Shown here piece after piece: positions 15,811-25,129 of a DNA stretch of 64,000 nucleotides. Position numbers and translations under genes: made by a program. How positions within the stretch are numbered: position 1 is the first letter of the stretch; the number at the start of each line of letters is the position of its first letter. Source of the DNA: Bacteroidota bacterium (GTDB lineage: Bacteria; Bacteroidota; Bacteroidia; Cytophagales; Cytophagaceae); contig JAEVZS010000017.1 of the NCBI GenBank assembly GCA_023392125.1, positions 1 through 64,000 on the forward strand. The letters run 5' to 3'. The notes below the pieces were generated by a model. It ran no database searches, was not told the DNA's origin, and saw nothing but the letters and a program-made list of their open reading frames with translations.

Positions 15811-18437
15811 GTCTTAAAACATATAAGAAAAAGAGAAAATTTTCAAAAACTCCGGAGCCGGAAGCTGTAGGAGGAAAGAAGATTAATGCATTCCGTTTTT
15901 ATGTTCAGAAACATGATGCCTCCCGTCTTCATTATGATTTTCGTCTCGAGGTAGATGGTGTTTTGAAAAGCTGGGCTATTCCTAAAGGTCCTTCGATGGA
16001 TTCTAATGTAAAAAGGCTCGCTGTTCAGGTTGAGGATCATCCGCTTGAATACGGTGATTTTGAAGGGGTAATTCCTGAAGGAAACTATGGTGCAGGGACT
16101 GTAATGGTTTGGGATAAAGGGACCTATGATATACCTGCTGAATATCTGAAAAAAGAACCGGCGCAAAAAGCTATTGTCAGAATGCTGGAGAATGGTGATA
16201 TAAAATTAAAACTGAACGGGAAGAAATTGCGGGGAGAATTTGCGCTTGTCAAGCTAAAGAAATCTGATAATAAAAATGAATGGCTGTTTTTAAAGAAAAA
16301 GGATAAATTTAGCACGGGTGGTAAGAACATACTAAAAAGTGATCATTCTGTTATCAGTGATTACAGAATCAGAGAAATTAAAAAGAAGTCTTCAGACGAC
16401 AGGGTAGATTCTGCTATAAGCCTGCTCAAGACAGATACTTATCCTGCTAAAAAGAAACCGACAGATCCGACACCGATGATGGCCTATCTGATTGGTGAAC
16501 CGTTTGATGATCCTGATTGGCTTTTTGAGCTTAAGTTCGATGGCTATAGATCTATTGCAACGGTTAGCAAAGGTGGCAAAGCAGATTTGCTGTCCAGAAA
16601 CGGGGAGTCGTTTAATAAGGCATACGAAGCCATAAGGAAGGAGGTTGCTTCCCTAAAACGTGATCTGATTCTTGATGGAGAGATTATAGTGGTGGATGAC
16701 TCCGGGAAATCTGATTTTCAGCTGCTGCAACAGTACGAACATACCTCAAAAGGAACGTTGTTGTATTATATTTTTGATCTCTTATATATAGACGGACATG
16801 ATATAACCTCGGCTCCCTTAATTGAAAGAAAGCTGTTGCTGAAAGGAATTCTCGATAAATCCTTTGAACATATACGCTATAGCGATCATGTCCGGGAACA
16901 TGGTGTTTATTTGTTTAAGGAAACAGATAAACTGTCTATGGAAGGAATCATTGCCAAAAAAGCGGAGAGTGGCTATGTATACCAGACAAGGAGCCATAAC
17001 TGGCTTAAGATTAAACATGTCAGGCAACAGGAAGTCGTTATTGCCGGGTTTACAAAGCCAGGCGGAAGCCGTAATTATTTCGGATCATTGATTCTGGCAG
17101 TAAGGGAGGGAAATAGCTGGAAACATATCGGAGCTGTGGGAACAGGCTTTGATGAGCGTACTCTGAAAGAAGTCTACAATAAGCTGAAACCTTTGAAACA
17201 AAAGAAATCAGCATTTGAGGAAGAGGTGAAGTACCAGAAGGATATTGTCTGGGTTAAACCTGAACTGGTTTGTGAAATTAAATTTCAGGAATGGACTGAT
17301 TCTGATAAAGTACGGCAGGCTGTTTTTCTTGGCCTCAGAGAAGATAAATCAGCCCGGGACGTACATAAAGAAGTTCCGGAGAATGAGTTTGAAGAACGTG
17401 CAAAGAAGAAAACACTGACTGTAAACCGATCTCCTGCCAAGCGGGAATCGGAATACAAAAAAGAAAAAAAGCGTAAGACAGTCAATGAGGAATTAATTGA
17501 TGAAAAGAGCCTGAGAGAGAAGAAAAGTATAAAATGTACTGTCAATGAAATAACGCTTTCTTTTACCAATCTTAATAAAGAGTTCTGGCCGGATCTGGGC
17601 ATAAAAAAGCTGGATGTAATAAACTATTATTCACGAATAGCAGACTTTATACTTCCACATCTTAAAGACAGACCCCAGTCTCTCCGAAGAAATCCGGATG
17701 GAATCAGGAAAAAAGGGTTCTTCCAGAAGAATATGCCCTCTTCAATTCCTGACTGGTTGCATACTGTTCCTGTTGAATCTGAAGATAAAACAATAAATTA
17801 TCTGCTCTGCAATGATTTGCAAACGTTGCTTTTTATGGCCAACTGGGGTTGTATAGAACTAAATCCCTGGGGATCAGTTGTGGCATCAGAAGATAAACCG
17901 ACCTATATCGTCATCGATCTTGATCCCAATGAGATCGGCTATGATAAAATTATACATGTTGCTCTTAAAGTCAAAGAGGTGCTGGATGTGGCCGGGATTC
18001 CCGGTTATCCAAAAACATCAGGAGCGACAGGAATGCACGTATATGTACCATTGGGCGGAGAGTATACATATGATCAGGCAAAAGATTTCGCAGAGATACT
18101 AGTTAATTATGTGCACAGAATCTGTCCGGAATATACGAGTCTGGAACGGAAACCTTCAAAAAGGAAGAACAGGGTATACCTTGATTATCTCCAGAACCGA
18201 AAAGGACAGACTATAGCGGTTCCATATTGCATCAGACCAGTCAAGGAGGCAACAGTCGCGACTCCGCTATTCTGGGATGAGCTTAAGTCGGATAAACTGC
18301 GTCCTTCGATGTTTACAATGGAGACGATTATTGACCGGCTTGAAAAATATGGTGATATTTTTAAGCCGGTGCTTACAGAGAAAATCAATATGACGAAAGC
18401 TCTGAAAAAGCTTTCGCAACACTACGAACAGGATTAA
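15807..18437 (+). CDS. ligD: Multifunctional DNA ligase D (phosphoesterase-ligase-polymerase)
   Basis: LigD processes and seals double-strand breaks held by Ku. Three domains appear in order. A 3'-phosphoesterase (about residues 10-180) has SRLHYDFRLEVDG. An ATP-dependent ligase (about 215-520) has the nucleotidyl-transfer Lys243 in ELKFDGYR. A primase-like polymerase (about 580-870) has metal-binding Asp704 and Asp706 in VIDLDP and the SGATGMHVYVPL motif. A Lys/Glu-rich linker (about 530-570) joins ligase and polymerase. The 876-residue length fits a complete enzyme. It overlaps ku and meets the next gene tail to tail with a 4-base gap. Confidence 0.97.
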   Translation: MSLKTYKKKRKFSKTPEPEAVGGKKINAFRFYVQKHDASRLHYDFRLEVDGVLKSWAIPKGPSMDSNVKRLAVQVEDHPLEYGDFEGVIPEGNYGAGTVMVWDKGTYDIPAEYLKKEPAQKAIVRMLENGDIKLKLNGKKLRGEFALVKLKKSDNKNEWLFLKKKDKFSTGGKNILKSDHSVISDYRIREIKKKSSDDRVDSAISLLKTDTYPAKKKPTDPTPMMAYLIGEPFDDPDWLFELKFDGYRSIATVSKGGKADLLSRNGESFNKAYEAIRKEVASLKRDLILDGEIIVVDDSGKSDFQLLQQYEHTSKGTLLYYIFDLLYIDGHDITSAPLIERKLLLKGILDKSFEHIRYSDHVREHGVYLFKETDKLSMEGIIAKKAESGYVYQTRSHNWLKIKHVRQQEVVIAGFTKPGGSRNYFGSLILAVREGNSWKHIGAVGTGFDERTLKEVYNKLKPLKQKKSAFEEEVKYQKDIVWVKPELVCEIKFQEWTDSDKVRQAVFLGLREDKSARDVHKEVPENEFEERAKKKTLTVNRSPAKRESEYKKEKKRKTVNEELIDEKSLREKKSIKCTVNEITLSFTNLNKEFWPDLGIKKLDVINYYSRIADFILPHLKDRPQSLRRNPDGIRKKGFFQKNMPSSIPDWLHTVPVESEDKTINYLLCNDLQTLLFMANWGCIELNPWGSVVASEDKPTYIVIDLDPNEIGYDKIIHVALKVKEVLDVAGIPGYPKTSGATGMHVYVPLGGEYTYDQAKDFAEILVNYVHRICPEYTSLERKPSKRKNRVYLDYLQNRKGQTIAVPYCIRPVKEATVATPLFWDELKSDKLRPSMFTMETIIDRLEKYGDIFKPVLTEKINMTKALKKLSQHYEQD

Positions 18438-18441
18438 GATT

Positions 18442-19182
18442 TTACAGGTCTGTCACCTGTCGTATTTTCAATAATGGAAAACGTTCAAAGATGTAATGTA
18501 CGACAGTTACAATTTCATTCTTGAACTCAACCGGATTGGTAAAGTTCCCCTGGCTCCAGCCCCGCCATATCAGGCTTGAGGATTGCTGATCAATAACATC
18601 GATAATTATGGTGCCCTCCTTAAATTCGACCTGCTGGAAGTTACTGCCTGTGACAACCGGACGATAGGCATTGGAGTATGGAAAGTTATAATTCTGGTAA
18701 TTGTAGGTGTAATTCAGATTGTTCACTCCCGGATAGTAATAGTTTCCCGGTGGACTGTAAAAGCTGTATGAATAATCATACGGATAAGAACTGTAATACG
18801 GGTCTATATAAGTTGGAAGATTGGGCTGATTCTGATAAACAGGTACATAATTATATTGGGGAGAGCTTACAATTTGTTGTTTAGGCTCAATAATGATGGT
18901 AAACTGTATAAGTAAGTCCGGTACTTCGGATGCAGGAGAAAGGCCACGGCTTATGAGCTCTGAGCTTGTGGCTTCCATAAGTTTTTCCTGTACCATGGGG
19001 CTTTCATATAATACGTTGATCTGGCCGGTTGAATCTCTTGGTAACCATGCAAATGTATTGAAAGATGTAAAATCTACGCTGGGATCGACTTCCGAATAGG
19101 TGTTTTGAATTGAAGTACAGCCTGCAAGTGCTGTTAGAATAAGAATGCCGACGAACAGATTCCTTTTAAAAAAAGACTTCAT
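18442..19182 (-). CDS. DUF4136 lipoprotein with tyrosine-rich insert
   Basis: The 246-residue protein has a lipoprotein signal peptide ending LTALAGC, with Cys22 as the likely lipidated residue, so it should be anchored in the envelope. The flanks resemble DUF4136: SVDFTSFNTFAWLP near the N-terminus and GTIIIDVIDQQSSSLIWRGW near the C-terminus. Between them, residues about 109-173 form a low-complexity insert with about 20 tyrosines in 65 residues plus many Asn, Pro and Ser. Its function is unknown. It is transcribed against ligD. Confidence 0.8.
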   Translation of the reverse strand: MKSFFKRNLFVGILILTALAGCTSIQNTYSEVDPSVDFTSFNTFAWLPRDSTGQINVLYESPMVQEKLMEATSSELISRGLSPASEVPDLLIQFTIIIEPKQQIVSSPQYNYVPVYQNQPNLPTYIDPYYSSYPYDYSYSFYSPPGNYYYPGVNNLNYTYNYQNYNFPYSNAYRPVVTGSNFQQVEFKEGTIIIDVIDQQSSSLIWRGWSQGNFTNPVEFKNEIVTVVHYIFERFPLLKIRQVTDL

Positions 19183-19374
19183 TATTGATACCCTCCCGAT
19201 CTTTATCTATCAGAATAAGCATTTGCTGTTTCAATATGTTATGTCTGCAATGGTTGTAATGGTATAAGATAAGGAATTGTTGGAAAGTTTATATTATACC
19301 CTCTGCTAATGACTGATTTTCATCATTTGAAAGAGAATGAAGTGAAATAAATTCTATTTTTTTAAATAACTTTC

Positions 19375-19382
19375 TAACTTTG
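19375..19382 (+). promoter_or_regulatory. Bacteroidota-type -7 element
   Basis: TAACTTTG matches TAnnTTTG and lies 22 bases before the ATG of the secreted-protein gene at 19405. No clear -33 TTTG is seen at the usual distance, so the call rests on one element and its position. The rest of the 222-base gap shows nothing else recognisable. Confidence 0.5.
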
Positions 19383-19404
19383 GCCATTACATAATGGCAA
19401 TAGT

Positions 19405-19968
19405 ATGAAACCAGTATTTCTGTTTACATTAAGTTTGTTTGTCTGTCAGATTGCGATGGCTCAGCTGGAGGTCCGTCAGGCAGGGCTTAAAGAGGGAGCA
19501 GCTGAAGCTGCTGTTCGTCCTCATTCTTTAAAAAACCACAGAGAGGAAATCCAGAAAGTTATTCTTACAGAGGATATCGGAGTACTGCGCGGATTCTCTT
19601 TTGGAACCAGCCTGGAGGCAATCAAAAAGTCAGAGAAGGCCGAATATGTGGCGGATGGTAAGCTTTTTGCGATTTTCAAAGTAGCTCTGAATGAAAATGA
19701 ATATGCCGAGATTATATATTATCTGGATGATAATCATAAAGTGAACGGTTTTGGCATTGAGTTTCTGGTGCAGGAGGAGGCTTATATGCTGGAAGAAAAT
19801 ATCGTTAAAGATTACCGGGCGTATCTGACCAGCCGGTTTGGCCCTTCAAGAGTTAATGTCAGGGGAGATGAAGTTTGGGATGCAGGCGCCTATGTTGTTG
19901 AGATGGGTAATTCGAGCGAAGGAAATACTGCCATGGAAATCGAGATTGAGTTTTTTCCGAAAAATTAA
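19405..19968 (+). CDS. Exported protein of unknown function
   Basis: The 187-residue protein starts with a signal peptide, MKPVFLFTLSLFVCQIAMAQ, with cleavage likely after AMA. The mature part has an alternating beta-strand pattern (AIFKVALNENEYAEIIYYLD) and ends in another strand (AMEIEIEFFPKN). There is no motif I recognise and no lipobox. It has its own promoter-like site and a terminator, so it appears monocistronic. Periplasmic or outer-membrane-associated location is inferred from the signal peptide only. Confidence 0.75.
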   Translation: MKPVFLFTLSLFVCQIAMAQLEVRQAGLKEGAAEAAVRPHSLKNHREEIQKVILTEDIGVLRGFSFGTSLEAIKKSEKAEYVADGKLFAIFKVALNENEYAEIIYYLDDNHKVNGFGIEFLVQEEAYMLEENIVKDYRAYLTSRFGPSRVNVRGDEVWDAGAYVVEMGNSSEGNTAMEIEIEFFPKN

Positions 19969-19998
19969 TCTTGTCTTCAGATTCTGAATAAAAGTTTT

Positions 19999-20024
19999 AA
20001 GCCGGTTAGTACCGGCTTTTTCTG
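19999..20024 (+). terminator. Rho-independent terminator
   Basis: The stem AAGCCGGT/ACCGGCTT with a TAGT loop is followed by a T-rich run. It lies 30 bases after the stop of the exported-protein gene. Confidence 0.85.
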
Positions 20025-20097
20025 TTTTATACTGCCGGTAAAAAATTTCCAACAATTCATAGCTGGTCAGGTTTCATGATAGTATAAAAGAATATCA

Positions 20098-20727
20098 ATG
20101 AAACCCGGAATTCTTACTAGTTTTTTTTTCACCTTTTTTCTGACAGTTACCTGCGATGTCAGTGGACAGATTGGTCTGGGTGGACGAACCGGTATAGTTT
20201 TTAGTACCCTGACAGGTTCGGCCTATATGCCGAAGCCAGGGTTTCATGCGGGGTTATTTTTCAAGGCGCCGGTGTCTGACCGGCTTTCTTTTCAACCGGA
20301 GATCATCTTTGTACAACGAGGAGGACATACCTCACTTAAGGATGCCGAACATTTCTACAATCCGTATAACCAGCGAATGTACAGGAGAGAAAAACTGACG
20401 CTGGACTATCTGGACTTGTCATTACTTTTCCGATACAATATAACCCGGGGCTTTTATTGGCTGGCAGGTCCCAAGGGTTCTGTGCTTCTGCAAGGTATGC
20501 AACGGTTTACTAATGGTTACCGTGAAAGACAGGCCTATCGGTTCAGGGATGCAAGAAATTTTGATCTTGCCCTTGAGCTTGGAATCGGGGTAGAAACAAA
20601 AAGTGGTATAGTGTTGGGGTTAAGGGGTGATCTTGGGGTGGTTCCGATCAGCCAGATCAGGCAGTATCATAATCTGAGCTTGCAGGCAACCGTCGGCTAT
20701 GTTTTTTTGGGAAAAAGACGCCGTTGA
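20098..20727 (+). CDS. Outer-membrane beta-barrel protein, PorT-like fold
   Basis: The 209-residue product has a signal peptide ending around DVSGQ and then a series of amphipathic strands. GFHAGLFFKAPVSDRLSFQP and the following EIIFVQRGG are typical of the Bacteroidota outer-membrane beta-barrel family (OMP_b-brl_2, which includes PorT-like proteins). The final strands end VGYVFLGKRRR. A true PorT assignment is not claimed, because this fold is shared by many small Bacteroidota porin-like proteins. It lies between a terminator and a convergent regulator gene. Confidence 0.75.
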   Translation: MKPGILTSFFFTFFLTVTCDVSGQIGLGGRTGIVFSTLTGSAYMPKPGFHAGLFFKAPVSDRLSFQPEIIFVQRGGHTSLKDAEHFYNPYNQRMYRREKLTLDYLDLSLLFRYNITRGFYWLAGPKGSVLLQGMQRFTNGYRERQAYRFRDARNFDLALELGIGVETKSGIVLGLRGDLGVVPISQIRQYHNLSLQATVGYVFLGKRRR

Positions 20728-20738
20728 GCTAAAGTGCC

Positions 20739-21143
20739 TTATTCGGATTCAAGATCGTTTTGGGAAAGTGGCTTTACGACATATTTAATGACATTGTCGT
20801 AATTTTCGGATTTCTTTTTATCTTGGGAATAGTCGGAAGAAGTCACAATGATAAATTTTGTTCGTTCTTTAATTTCCTTCGAAAGATTGCTGAACCGATC
20901 CAAAAATTCAAATCCGGTCATTCCCGGCATTATTATATCAAGCAATATAATTTCAGGAAGTCGGTCAAACTCCTTTGTCTGATCTATTTTCTCGAAAAAC
21001 TGCATGGCTTTAACCGGGCTGCGGTAGGCCGTGATAATGTCGGAGTAGCTTAAGTTTTCAAGAGTGCGTTGGATGACAAAAAGATCAATTTCATTATCAT
21101 CAATGATCATTACGGAGGCAGGTTTAGATTTATTGCTAGTCAT
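20739..21143 (-). CDS. Single-domain response regulator (CheY-like)
   Basis: The protein consists of only a receiver domain. It has the acidic pair Asp15/Asp16 in MIIDDNEID, phospho-acceptor Asp69 in ILLDIIMPGMTG, the switch Thr in FIIVTSS, and the conserved Lys in YVVKPL. It is 134 residues long with no output domain, so it should act through protein contacts. No histidine kinase gene is in the window. It is divergent from the ebo operon across a 139-base gap, which raises but does not show a link. Confidence 0.9.
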   Translation of the reverse strand: MTSNKSKPASVMIIDDNEIDLFVIQRTLENLSYSDIITAYRSPVKAMQFFEKIDQTKEFDRLPEIILLDIIMPGMTGFEFLDRFSNLSKEIKERTKFIIVTSSDYSQDKKKSENYDNVIKYVVKPLSQNDLESE

Positions 21144-21282
21144 GTCCGGATTATTGATTTCTGCTCAAAAATGTATTCGGATGGATACGAAAAAGAAATG
21201 TATATGTTACAAACGAAAAAACTTTCCACATGATATATGAGAAAAGTTTATTTTCGATAAACGATAATAATTAACAGCAATT

Positions 21283-22116
21283 ATGATAGTTTCCGATGAA
21301 ATACTCATAGGTGAATTAAAGGATCAGTTGTGCGCTATCAACCCTGAGATTCGAAGCTGGCTCAATGAAAATTGCGCCAGGCTTGTTTCGCCGGGAGAAA
21401 TTTATCTGACTTTTAGCATGGTTCCCCGCTTTGTTCCGAGAAATAGTTTTCAGGCAGGAGAGGCGGGAAGGTTTCATATGCTTTTGCGCGAGCTTGGGCA
21501 TAATCCTGATAATTGGACATGTGATCAGGTTGGCAGACTCATTGTCCTTTTATCTGCCGGAAGCTTTGAAGGAGAATCGTTTGTTGCGATTATCCGCCAG
21601 CTCCTCGATACGGCAGATATATATGAACAGGTGAGTATCTATAAAAGTCTGATGTTTCTGCCTTTCAAAGACTTATTGGTAGAACGGGTTGTAGACGGTG
21701 TAAGAACAAACATCAATGATGTATTTGAAGCTATTGCTTTAGAAAATGCCTATCCAGGTACTTATTTTGAGGAATTGGCCTGGAATCAGCTGGTTTTGAA
21801 GGCACTGTTTACATCTAAGCCAATACGAAAGATTATAGGCATCGATAAACGAAATAATCCCCGTCTGGCAAGGATGGCTTTGGGACTGGCGCATGAGCGC
21901 CGGGCGGCGGGACGAATGGTGAATCCTGATTTGTGGAGACTGATGAGAGGCTATCTGGATGAAAAAAATATAGAAGAAATAAAGCGATTATTGTCCGGGA
22001 CTGATATGGAAAAAAAAGCGGCAATACTGTTATGCAGGGAGGCTGTCGAACCAGCTATTGCCGGATTGATAGCTACTGATACAGTAGTAGATTTTACCTG
22101 GGACGATATAAATTGA
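21283..22116 (+). CDS. eboA: EboA-family protein
   Basis: EboA is a soluble protein of unknown biochemistry encoded by ebo clusters, which in cyanobacteria are needed to move a scytonemin precursor to the periplasm. The 277 residues are mainly helical (ELAWNQLVLKALFTSKPIRK, RMALGLAHERRAAGR). There is no signal peptide or membrane segment. I assign it from the helical pattern and, above all, from the four ebo genes that follow in order. It is the first gene of a + strand operon, with eboB 15 bases downstream. Confidence 0.8.
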   Translation: MIVSDEILIGELKDQLCAINPEIRSWLNENCARLVSPGEIYLTFSMVPRFVPRNSFQAGEAGRFHMLLRELGHNPDNWTCDQVGRLIVLLSAGSFEGESFVAIIRQLLDTADIYEQVSIYKSLMFLPFKDLLVERVVDGVRTNINDVFEAIALENAYPGTYFEELAWNQLVLKALFTSKPIRKIIGIDKRNNPRLARMALGLAHERRAAGRMVNPDLWRLMRGYLDEKNIEEIKRLLSGTDMEKKAAILLCREAVEPAIAGLIATDTVVDFTWDDIN

Positions 22117-22131
22117 ATTGAATCTACGAAT

Positions 22132-23037
22132 ATGACAAGAAAGTTAATTGACCCTCATGTACACATGGTTTCCAGAACTACTGATGATTATCAGGCTATG
22201 GCTCAGGCCGGCGTAGTGGCTATCATCGAGCCGGCTTTCTGGATCGGACAACCCAGAACAGAAGTAGGATCGTTTAAAGACTATTTCAGCAGCCTGATTG
22301 GCTGGGAGCGATTCAGGGCAAGTCAGTTCGGAATAAAGCATTATTGCACTATCGGGCTGAACTCCAAAGAGGCAAATAATGAAGCTCTGGCTGAGGGAGT
22401 AATGGAGCTTCTTCCCCTATTCTTATGTAAGGAGGGAGTGGTCGGTGTCGGTGAGATCGGGTATGATGATCAGACAGAAGCAGAAGATAAGTATTTCAGA
22501 AAGCAGCTGGAGCTGGCTTTGAAGCTCCGCCTGCCTGTACAGGTGCACACACCGCATCGTGATAAGAAAAGCGGTACCAGCAGGAGTATGGATGTTTGTG
22601 ATGAAATGGGCGTGGATCCGGATTGGGTAGTTATCGATCATAACAATGAAGAGACAGTAAAAGAGGTATTGGACCGCGGATACTGGGCTGCATTTACCAT
22701 TTACCCCCATACAAAAATGGGCAATGAGCGAATGGTAGAGATCGTAAGAAAATATGGGACTGACAAAATCATGATAAATAGTGCCGCTGACTGGGGTATC
22801 AGTGATCCGCTATCGGTATATAAAACTGCAAAGCTTATGGAAAAATCAGGAATCTCATCCGGTGATATCGATAAGGTAGTTTATCAGAATGCGCTTGATT
22901 TTTTTGCACGCAGCGGTCAGATTAAGGAGTCCGACTGGAGCAATCGTCAGATTGATCAGGAAATAAGGTTTCAGGGAAATTCGGTACTAAGAGGAGGACA
23001 GCAACCTCATAAGACAGATGAAAATATCATAGTATAA
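22132..23037 (+). CDS. eboB: EboB, TatD-like metal-dependent hydrolase
   Basis: The 301-residue protein has the TIM-barrel amidohydrolase pattern of TatD relatives. DPHVHMVSRTTDDY near the N-terminus holds the HxH metal motif. GVGEIGYDD contains the bridging Glu, followed by LPVQVHTPHRDK, VVIDHNNEETV and INSAADWGISDP. This set places it as the hydrolase of ebo clusters. The substrate is unknown. Its stop overlaps the eboC start by one base, so translation is coupled. Confidence 0.87.
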   Translation: MTRKLIDPHVHMVSRTTDDYQAMAQAGVVAIIEPAFWIGQPRTEVGSFKDYFSSLIGWERFRASQFGIKHYCTIGLNSKEANNEALAEGVMELLPLFLCKEGVVGVGEIGYDDQTEAEDKYFRKQLELALKLRLPVQVHTPHRDKKSGTSRSMDVCDEMGVDPDWVVIDHNNEETVKEVLDRGYWAAFTIYPHTKMGNERMVEIVRKYGTDKIMINSAADWGISDPLSVYKTAKLMEKSGISSGDIDKVVYQNALDFFARSGQIKESDWSNRQIDQEIRFQGNSVLRGGQQPHKTDENIIV

Positions 23038-23927
23038 TGGCATCTGTTATACCTTATTTACAATTGATGCGTCCAGCTAATATTGTGACAGCAGTGGCAG
23101 ATATTATGGCAGGATTCGCAATTAGCGGGCTGGTGAGCGGTCTGTTTACGGAGAGTAACTGGATAATGCTTCTGATGCTTGTAATTGCAACAATGGGTTT
23201 ATACGGAGGCGGGATTGTGCTGAATGATGTGTTTGATGCGGATATTGATAAGCTTGAAAGGCCTGAACGACCGATTCCGAGTGGAAAGGTCTCAATCCGG
23301 TCTGCTGTTATACTGGCAGCTGTTCTGTATAGTATCGGAATTACGATGGCGTTTGGGGTTTCCTCGTTGTCTGGCTGTCTGGCTGTATCAATAGTCTTTT
23401 TTGCAACTTTTTATGACAAATATGCCAAGCATTTTCTGATCTGGGGACCATTAACTATGGGATTTTGCCGCGCGCTTAATCTGTTTTTGGGCATTTCTGC
23501 CGGTGGAATTACCGACCCTGCACTACTATATATCGGCCTGATTCCTTTGTTTTATATTATGGGAATTACGTTACTGAGCAGAGGGGAGGTACATGGGGCA
23601 GGCAGATATCTGCTTAACGGTGCCGGGATTGTTTTCGGGCTGGTAGTTGTGCTGCTTTTCGGCCTGATTATGTATCGGGGATTTCATATTTGGATCGCAC
23701 TGCCCTTTTTAGGTGTCTTTGCTGCTGCCGTATTTTTTCCGTTTAGGCAGGCGCTCCGGACAGGCTTGCCCGCTGATCTGAAGAAAGCAGTAAGGGCAGG
23801 GGTTTTGTCTTTGATTCTTATGGATGCAGCCATCGGTGCCGGTTTTGCCGGACCGGTATACGGCCTGATTATAGTATGTCTGCTGCCAGCATCACTGATT
23901 TTGTCCAAAACGTTTGCGGTAACATAA
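23037..23927 (+). CDS. eboC: EboC, UbiA-family prenyltransferase-like membrane protein
   Basis: The 296-residue protein has eight or so hydrophobic helices and the first UbiA aspartate-rich motif, NDVFDADIDKLERPERPIPSG in contracted form, at about residues 62-82. The second motif region reads FYDKYAKHF. UbiA enzymes attach prenyl chains to aromatic acceptors, and in ebo clusters this member is thought to work in making or moving a precursor at the inner membrane. Its start codon overlaps the eboB stop. The acceptor cannot be read from the sequence. Confidence 0.88.
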   Translation: MASVIPYLQLMRPANIVTAVADIMAGFAISGLVSGLFTESNWIMLLMLVIATMGLYGGGIVLNDVFDADIDKLERPERPIPSGKVSIRSAVILAAVLYSIGITMAFGVSSLSGCLAVSIVFFATFYDKYAKHFLIWGPLTMGFCRALNLFLGISAGGITDPALLYIGLIPLFYIMGITLLSRGEVHGAGRYLLNGAGIVFGLVVVLLFGLIMYRGFHIWIALPFLGVFAAAVFFPFRQALRTGLPADLKKAVRAGVLSLILMDAAIGAGFAGPVYGLIIVCLLPASLILSKTFAVT

Positions 23928-23974
23928 GACATTTATCAATTTTATCGTTTATTATCAATAATCAATAAATAATA

Positions 23975-25129
23975 ATGAAGCAGGAATTTCAGGTCAGGTT
24001 TAGTTACCCGGTGCATTTTACCGAAGGAGTATTTAAAGCGGAGAATCTACTGTTGAGAAACCTGATTGATTCAGAAGCGGTTCAGCCGGCCAAAGTTCTT
24101 GTAGTGATTGATAAGGGATTGATAAATGCGTATCCGGCACTTACGGAAGAAGTGAGCTCTTATTTTCGTTTTCACAAAGATGTGTTAATGGCAGAACCGG
24201 CAATTATTGTATTACCGGGCGGAGAGGATGCGAAGAACGATATTGACCTGTTGTTTAAGCTTATTGCTGCCGTACATGATTATGGTATTTGCAGGCATTC
24301 TTATCTTATAGCCATTGGCGGAGGAGCTTTGCTTGATCTGGCCGGTTTTGCTGCTGCCATCGCACACCGCGGGGTGCGGCATATCCGAATACCAACTACT
24401 GTGCTCTCTCAAAATGATTCAGGAGTAGGGGTAAAGAACGGAATTAATTTTAATGGCAAGAAAAACTTTCTGGGATCGTTCAGCCCGCCGTTAGCAGTTG
24501 TCAATGACATAAGCTTTCTTGATTCGCTATCTGACAGGGATTGGATTTCCGGTATATCTGAAGCGATAAAGGTTGCTCTGATCAAGGATAGAAGCTTTTT
24601 TTATCAATTGAAAAATAATACATCCAGACTAGTTGCACGTGATAAGGAAGCGATGGCTCATCTGATTATGCGATGCGCAGCATTGCATCTGGAACATATC
24701 GGTGGAGCGGATCCGTTTGAAACCGGTTCTTCCAGGCCTCTGGACTTCGGACATTGGGCGGCACATAAAATGGAGCAGCTAAGCCGGCATGCTATCAGAC
24801 ATGGAGAAGCGGTAGCTTCAGGGATTGCAATTGACGTACTTTATTCATGGCTTATTGGTTTACTTGCCTTTGAATCGTGTAAGGAAATACTTGATGTATT
24901 GTCCGATACGGGATTTACATTATATCATGATTGTATCGAAGATGGCAAAGAACTACTGGCCGGCCTTGGTGAGTTTCGGGAACATCTCGGAGGCAAGCTG
25001 ACGATTATGCTTTTGAAGGATATCGGTTCGGGGCTGGAAGTAAATCATATAGAAGAGAATCAGATGCTGCGTGCGATTGAGATTCTCAGAGCGTATCATA
25101 TGAGTGGCAAACTGGAAATGGTGAACTGA
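23975..25129 (+). CDS. eboD: EboD, 3-dehydroquinate-synthase-like protein
   Basis: The 384-residue protein belongs to the sugar-phosphate cyclase/dehydroquinate synthase superfamily. The NAD-binding glycine cluster is IAIGGGALLDLAGFAAA near residue 115. HIRIPTTVLSQNDSGVGVKN follows. Metal ligands are expected in SGISEAIKVALIKD (Glu), RPLDFGHWAAHKMEQ (His) and RHGEAVASGIAID (His). The ebo context argues for EboD rather than AroB of the shikimate pathway. The product is unknown. eboE starts on the last base of its stop codon. Confidence 0.87.
   Translation: MKQEFQVRFSYPVHFTEGVFKAENLLLRNLIDSEAVQPAKVLVVIDKGLINAYPALTEEVSSYFRFHKDVLMAEPAIIVLPGGEDAKNDIDLLFKLIAAVHDYGICRHSYLIAIGGGALLDLAGFAAAIAHRGVRHIRIPTTVLSQNDSGVGVKNGINFNGKKNFLGSFSPPLAVVNDISFLDSLSDRDWISGISEAIKVALIKDRSFFYQLKNNTSRLVARDKEAMAHLIMRCAALHLEHIGGADPFETGSSRPLDFGHWAAHKMEQLSRHAIRHGEAVASGIAIDVLYSWLIGLLAFESCKEILDVLSDTGFTLYHDCIEDGKELLAGLGEFREHLGGKLTIMLLKDIGSGLEVNHIEENQMLRAIEILRAYHMSGKLEMVN

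Noticed and set aside
23975..25129. Reading eboD as the shikimate-pathway gene aroB
   Set aside because: The superfamily motifs are shared, but the gene is embedded between eboC and eboE with coupled translation, which fits EboD better.
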